Below are positions 59,270 to 64,000 of a DNA stretch of 64,000 nt, in pieces (position 1 is the first letter of the stretch; each line of letters starts with the position of its first letter). The position numbers and the translations under genes are program-made. The notes below the pieces were generated by a model. It had not been told where the DNA came from and made no database searches. It worked only from the letters and a program-made list of their open reading frames with translations. The DNA comes from Gnetum montanum (taxonomy: Eukaryota; Streptophyta; Gnetopsida; Gnetales; Gnetaceae): positions 220,826 to 284,825 of the forward strand of contig MNCI01004881.1 of NCBI GenBank assembly GCA_015680685.1, read 5' to 3'.

Positions 59270-59605
59270 GCAGCTTTCATAGTTAGCATTTTTTCTACAT
59301 TTCCATACTTAGCATTTTTTCTGCATTTTCATACTTAGCATTTTTTCTGCATTTTCATACTTAGCATTTTTTCTGAATTTCATGCTTAGCCAAATTTTTG
59401 TAGTTTCATACTTAGACAAATTTTTGCAATTTCATACTTAGCCAATTTTCTACAATTTTACACTTAGTCAATTTTTTGTAGTTTCCATACTTAGCTATTT
59501 TTCTACATTTTTACACTTAGCCATTTTTCTACAATTTTATACTTTGCCATTTTTCTACTATCGATAGACTTAGTCATTTTTCTATAGTTTTTAGAGTTAG
59601 CTATT
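59270..59605 (+). repeat. Tandem repeat of about 26 bp (CATACTTAGC-type)
   Basis: At least twelve imperfect units share 'ATACTTAGC(A/C)' followed by ATTTTTCTRCATTTT. Units near the left end are almost identical and those toward the right are more diverged. It lies in the leader between the LTR units and the gag remnant. Confidence 0.8.
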
Positions 59606-59649
59606 TTTTGTAAACAACAACTCTCACAACCTAATCTGTGAACATGAAT

Positions 59650-60409
59650 CTAGATCAACCTTCCACGTTGGTGTCTAACACATTTGACACCACAATTCAC
59701 CCAAAGCATGTTGCGCGAAGCCACGAATAAGATAATTTTGTTTATGCTAAATCATAGTAGGATTACTAGTGGATTGCCTTGGCTTGGAGGCAAAATAGGA
59801 CTACAAACAAGTCCACCAAGACATACAAGAGTACAACCCCTCCTTGTTCAACATAATCCCACTCATGGAGTCTTACCACCAGTTGTTGTCCGAACTCATC
59901 CATGCAAACAAGCATGATGCAAGAACAACCTATGAGGAAGCCTCATAGAAGGAAGAAGATGAGTATGAGGCCTACTTTGAACACTAGAGCCCTCTCTACA
60001 CCATCTTCCAACAACCGCTCCCTAGTACAGCCCCTCCTCAGTTCAGTCCATCCATCCTCTCCAAGATGGTGACCATGCCAATTTAGCCTTCCTTGTAAGT
60101 GATTGTTGCATTTGCCCAACCCTATGCTCATGTAGGGGTCACCTCCCAACCTCAAATGATTCAAGCATCCTACATTTTTTTTGTCTCATTGGCATCCACA
60201 ACGTCCATCCAACCCACTTGTGTGTGGCCCACCTTGGTCACCACATCCATCCCTTAGCCAACACATCAACTAAACTTGTTCACTATGATGTTAAACTAGC
60301 AACAATCGTTTGCTACAACATTAAACTAGAAAACTTTGCAACCAACAATCCAACCCTACGCTAGACAACCAACACAAGCCCAGTCAATATAACTAGTTGG
60401 CACATCCCC
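59650..60409 (+). other. Leader and gag N-terminal region, decayed
   Basis: Open frames are short and inconsistent. A Pro-rich reading is seen and two TTAAACTAGCA-type motifs lie near 60290 and 60325. It joins the recognisable gag at 60410. Confidence 0.35.
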
Positions 60410-61085
60410 AAACTTGAATCAAGCATTCCAACTGATCCAAAATTTGACAGAGGAGATCAACCAACTCAAAGCTACCTCCTCTGAAACTATCAAGGTGGTG
60501 GAATTCTACTGAGATGACCCCATAAGTTCTATGGTCCCACCCCTAACTCTCCCAACTAGGGTCCCGCTACCTCAACTCACCAAGTACAATGGTGAAGGAG
60601 ACCCCAATGCACACTTGGTCACATTCCGATTTGAGTGCTTGCTCCTTCAAGCCTGGCCACATGTCATCATGTGTGTGTTCCCCATGTCACTCATTGGCAA
60701 TGCCTTAGACTAGTATCACACGCTACCCAAGGCCTCAATCTCTTCTTTGAAGGATCTCATAAGCCAGTTTGTGACATGCTTTAGGTACAACCTAAAGCCT
60801 AAAGTAACCCTCGACTAACTCATGTTGGTCAAGCAGGGGCTCCTAGAGCCCATGCCAAAATTCTTCCAACACTGGAATGTTGCATTGAGTAAATGTGTGA
60901 ACCCCTAATAGAGATACACCTAGTAGCCATCTTCAAAGATGTAGTGAATGACTTCATCAAGTCCAAACTATATTACCTAGCTCCAAAGTCTCTCAGCCAA
61001 GCCTTTGCCCAAATGAAGGACATAGAAGAGGTAGTGCAAGCCAGTAATGACCTACCCTACATGGCCTACAAAAACCAACATGCGT
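60410..61085 (+). pseudogene. Tat/Ogre-like gag N-terminal remnant (T2)
   Basis: The sequence 'LPQLTKYNGEGDPNAHLVTF' (60531-60713) is the start of the Tat/Ogre gag capsid. It is followed by 'FPMSLIGNALD', 'YHTLPKASISSLKDLISQF', 'VKQGLLEPMPKFFQHW' and, in the next frame (60893), 'AFAQMKDIEEVVQASND'. Stops lie at 60711 and 60819, and there is a frameshift near 60890. Similarity stops at about 61085. The T1 fragment at 52553 supplies the later part of gag, so the two pieces are in swapped order. Confidence 0.72.
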
Positions 61086-61815
61086 GCAAGAAAAACACAA
61101 TAGTGGTTGTATTGTCCAAAATTGTCGGTCTCCAACTGGAATGAAACAGAAACCAGGAGATTCCTGGACAAGCACAGAAGATCATACCTTCACTTGAGGG
61201 CAAGCTGTAATTAACGAAGGCAGAGTACCTTGAATGGTCCGCACGCGGATCAGACAAGGATTTCCCCGAACGTACACTAATATTTTGTACACTGGGTTAT
61301 ATGTAAATGGTGTAACTAACGTCAAATGGAGCGTAAACGTACAAGAACGTAAATAATAAGCATGTAATAATGAATGAAACACTATAAAAAATCTTAGCAA
61401 AAGAAATGTGGTAATATTATTGCGAAACTGAAAGTTACAATGCACCGGTCTAACGCAGTTGTGGATCTGACATAAGGCGGACGAAGAGCCCCGGTGGATG
61501 CGGAGGGATGATAGTGTGCTGTTTTGAACTGTAGGCATAGCATGAAGGCTGTATGCTTAGCGTGTAGGGTTGAGGTCCAGTGTACAGGTTTTTGTTTTGC
61601 TTTTGTTTCTCAGTGTCTCTTGTTTCTTCCCTCCCAGTTTGCCCAAAATTTCCCCCCATTAATCTAATTAAAAACTTGGGTTTTTTATGAGATCTTGGGC
61701 CTTGGATTCAAATTTGGAAGGGTATGAGTGGCCGTGGGTGAGAGGATTTTCGGTTGGATGACATGTGGCTACGTTGTCCGAGTGCATAGAAAATTACAAC
61801 TGTACAGCGTGCTGC
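61086..61815. other. Unassigned single-copy-looking DNA
   Basis: Composition is more balanced than in the surrounding repeats. No spliced gene, RNA gene or repeat family can be supported. Confidence 0.4.
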
Positions 61816-62100
61816 ATGCTAGTGTGCAAGATGCCAGTGTACAAGGTGCCAACGTACAGGATGCCAACATACAAGGTGCCAGCATACAAGATGTCAGTGT
61901 ACTGCATGCCAGCGTACATGGTGCCAGCGTACATGGTGCCAGCGTACAGGATGCCAATGTACAGGGTGCCAGCGTATAGGATGCCCACGTACAGGGTGCC
62001 AGCGTACAGGATGCCAGCATACTGCATGCTAGTGTACAGGGTGCCAGCGTACAGGGTGCCAGTATATAGGATGCCAACGTACTGCATGCCAGCGTACAGG
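61816..62100 (+). repeat. 15-bp minisatellite, 19 units
   Basis: Nineteen complete 15-bp units without a single insertion or deletion follow the consensus RTGCCAGCGTACAGG, with substitutions; a partial unit follows. Because the period is a multiple of three, several frames on both strands stay open. One plus-strand frame gives a five-residue repeat of type [MV]PAYR. No start context or splice signal supports translation. Confidence 0.95.
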
Positions 62101-63059
62101 ATGCCAACTGTTGGCACATTTACCCATTTCATGGAATAGCAAAGGTGATAAAATATGAATAAGCCATAGAAGATATTCAAAGAAAAAATATATATGATGG
62201 TTGAGCCTTATTGATATTTTATACTAGAAGTTTCATGTAGAAAATTAGGAAATGAAGATATAATATTTTCATTTTCAAGAGTTAATATCAAGGAAAGAAA
62301 AATTCATCATGCTCCTTTGCAAAGGGAAGGATGAAAAGAGTTGAAAAGCTAAAAGAGCTGATCCCGTTTATGGATGCATCAATGAGAAATATCAAAGTCA
62401 CTATTGTAAGGTTTGGATAATGTTTTTACTGCAAAAAAAAAAAAACAAACACAATTCTAGCCACTGTACGCGTTGGGAGGAAATAGATGAAATTGTTGTA
62501 AATAAATGAAAATAGTCCAGGAGAATGCCATTTTGTTTACAGGGATTGCGTTGGTACCAAGGCAGGGGAATGCAAAGTTCTCTTTGCCTTGTAATGGCTT
62601 TCATTTCATGCAGAATCAACTATTCCTTTTGGCCCTAAATCAATGACTTCTCTACTGGTCGCGTAGTGCCAAAAACAAAGAAAAAATAATTTTTTCAAGG
62701 ACACGGATTCAAGGTGGAAGAAGAACTCACTTAGGCGTTTCCACTTCCAAGGCAAAAATCGTTTCAATTTCGAATTTCTTATGTAATTGATCCGCCCGCC
62801 TCCGATGACACCGATGTGTCCTGCAACGCGTGCACCGTGTGAAGATTTTTCTGGCCGTTGCAGGGCTGTTTCTAACCTACCTTACCTAATGCCGAATTCT
62901 CTGATGCTCAGATCTTTGTTACATTTGCCCTTAACCCTGAAATCTACGGTAGGAATTAAAAAACGATCTGCAAAAACACAAAAACACAGGAAGCCCTAAG
63001 CAAAATTGGGGCAAAATAAAATAGTTCCAAGCAACCGAAAGCCCCATGTCCAGGGCCAT
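62101..63059. other. Unassigned DNA
   Basis: No gene is supported. Short open frames at 62787-62999 (plus) and 62956-63241 (minus) have no recognisable similarity. The segment 62780-63050 is relatively rich in CpG and could be a promoter region for a gene starting near 63060. Confidence 0.35.
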
Positions 63060-63346
63060 ATGTCCAATACATCGTTTCTATCTCCAGATCTTTCTCCTCC
63101 AGCAACTGAATGTACAGAACAACGACACTGGATGCAGCGGCAAAGCCTTCTTCCGTGGTGGTGGTTGCCAACAATTTCTGGCAAGGCGGGATATACTTTT
63201 TCGGAAGTATTCAATGGCAGTTCCAGGCCAAGCGCCTTCACATTCGAGCTTGGTGTTTCGAATTTAAATTTTTCTAGCCATTTTCATTCGGGTGCAACTG
63301 CACATAAAATATTTAGGATTAAGGTACCAGCAATATTTATGCCAAG
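63060..63346 (+). CDS. Possible first exon of an unidentified gene
   Basis: An ATG at 63060 opens a frame (MSNTSFLSPDLSPPA...) of about 95 codons that ends at a plausible splice donor, CCAAG-GTAGAT, at 63346/63347; without splicing, a stop comes at once (TAG at 63348-63350). The N-terminus is rich in Ser, Thr and Pro with few acidic residues, which would suit an organelle-targeting peptide. An alternative ATG at 63046 gives a 73-residue frame. I do not recognise the product, and no downstream exon is seen before the window ends. Confidence 0.25.
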
Positions 63347-64000
63347 GTAGATATTATATTATCGTCTTATTTCTAAACTCACTAGGAGCTTCAATAACCA
63401 TTCTTCAAATTTTAAGTAAAAATGAAAGGTAATTAAAGCTATAATTGTGAACAATTATATGAAATATTGGAATTATTTTTCAAAAGCAATATTTATCTCC
63501 TAACTTCCTAACCTCCTAAGTTAATGCTTCCTAACTTGTTGGGCAAGTAATCTTCTACTTGGTTGGTCAAGTTACTTGGGAGAGAACTTAGGTGAGATAT
63601 TTTTAAATATGTAACTTCCCTACCTACCTTGGAACCCTATAAAAAGGCTTCAAAGGAGGGGAAAAAGAAGGGGAAAGGAAGAATCTCAATTGGAATCTCA
63701 ATTTTTTTAGGACTTTTGGGAGGTCTCATACATCACACTTTTGAGAAGACATTGGGATCACACTTGGGCTCTCACTCAGAGACATACTTGAGGTCTTGAG
63801 GAGAGCTTTGTAAAGAAATTGTGAATGATTCCTTGCAATATGTCTTGCTAGAGTAAAGATTTCAACCTCTTTGTCATGGTCCTATGAGATATGCATTTCA
63901 TTTTTTGTTTTGTTTAAATTGTTTAGCTAGTGGTTTAGATAGTATCATCCTTGGCAAGTAATTTTGGGATTTTTAGATTGCTCTTATTGTTCTTGTTGCC
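63347..64000. other. Possible LTR or promoter at the window end
   Basis: A TATA box (CCCTATAAAAAGGC, near 63639-63648) precedes purine-rich and CTC-rich leader sequence. The arrangement resembles the U3-R-U5 of a plant LTR, but only one copy is visible and neither terminus can be fixed. Confidence 0.3.

Noticed and set aside
61816-62100. CRISPR-like array
   Set aside because: The units are contiguous 15-mers without spacers, and the genome is plant nuclear DNA.
61765-62139. A 124-residue repetitive protein on the plus strand, and similar frames on the minus strand
   Set aside because: The frames are a by-product of a 15-bp minisatellite; the start is not an ATG and there is no gene context. 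Kept only as a finding.

Overview
The window is nuclear DNA from a land plant. It holds spliced genes with GT-AG introns, plant-specific gene families (a YSL metal-nicotianamine transporter and an EUL/R40-type lectin), plant Ty3/gypsy LTR retrotransposons primed by tRNA-Asp, low gene density and old, heavily decayed nested repeats. The repeat load and element age suit a large genome such as a gymnosperm, but that is an inference and I cannot name a species.

Layout. 1-4400: an apparently intact seven-exon YSL transporter (706 aa) with a TATA box at 680. 4400-7280: intergenic DNA with a decayed solo LTR (about 4905-5764) and tRNA-like SINE copies. 7284-9800: a two-domain EUL (R40-like) lectin gene with intact exon architecture but several disabling changes. 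10625-44450: a four-member nest of LTR retrotransposons. The outermost and oldest element, G (minus strand, tRNA-iMet-like primer site), is split by element R (minus strand, 12421-39471, target duplication ATGGA/ATGGG). R is in turn split by F1 (plus strand, 14690-24979, perfect CTTAG duplication) and by F2 (plus strand, about 27056-33779). R, F1 and F2 are sister families: TGATG...CATCA ends, tRNA-Asp primer site, a shared R/U5 core, the same gag-pro-pol and the same roughly 2 kb module after integrase. F2 has lost RT, RNase H and integrase. 44650-45740: a cluster of the SINE-like repeat in both orientations. 46097-49925: a related minus-strand LTR followed by a decayed, unrecognised long ORF. 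50315-51128: assembly gap. 52430-61085: pieces of a Tat/Ogre-like gypsy element (gag C-terminus and protease, tandem LTR-like units rich in hairpins, tandem repeats, gag N-terminus). 61816-62100: a 15-bp minisatellite. 62100-64000: mostly unassigned, with a possible first exon near 63060 and an LTR- or promoter-like end.

How it works together. Only the YSL gene looks functional. Every retroelement polyprotein seen is broken by stops, frameshifts or lost catalytic residues, so the nest is a fossil record of successive insertions. The most unusual signals are arrays of short palindromes just upstream of the TATA box in unrelated U3 regions, a conserved LTR R/U5 core on fast-changing U3 sequences, a candidate undescribed SINE family, and an unidentified ORF in the element at 46-50 kb. 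All divergence statements are by-eye comparisons; no alignment or database search was run.
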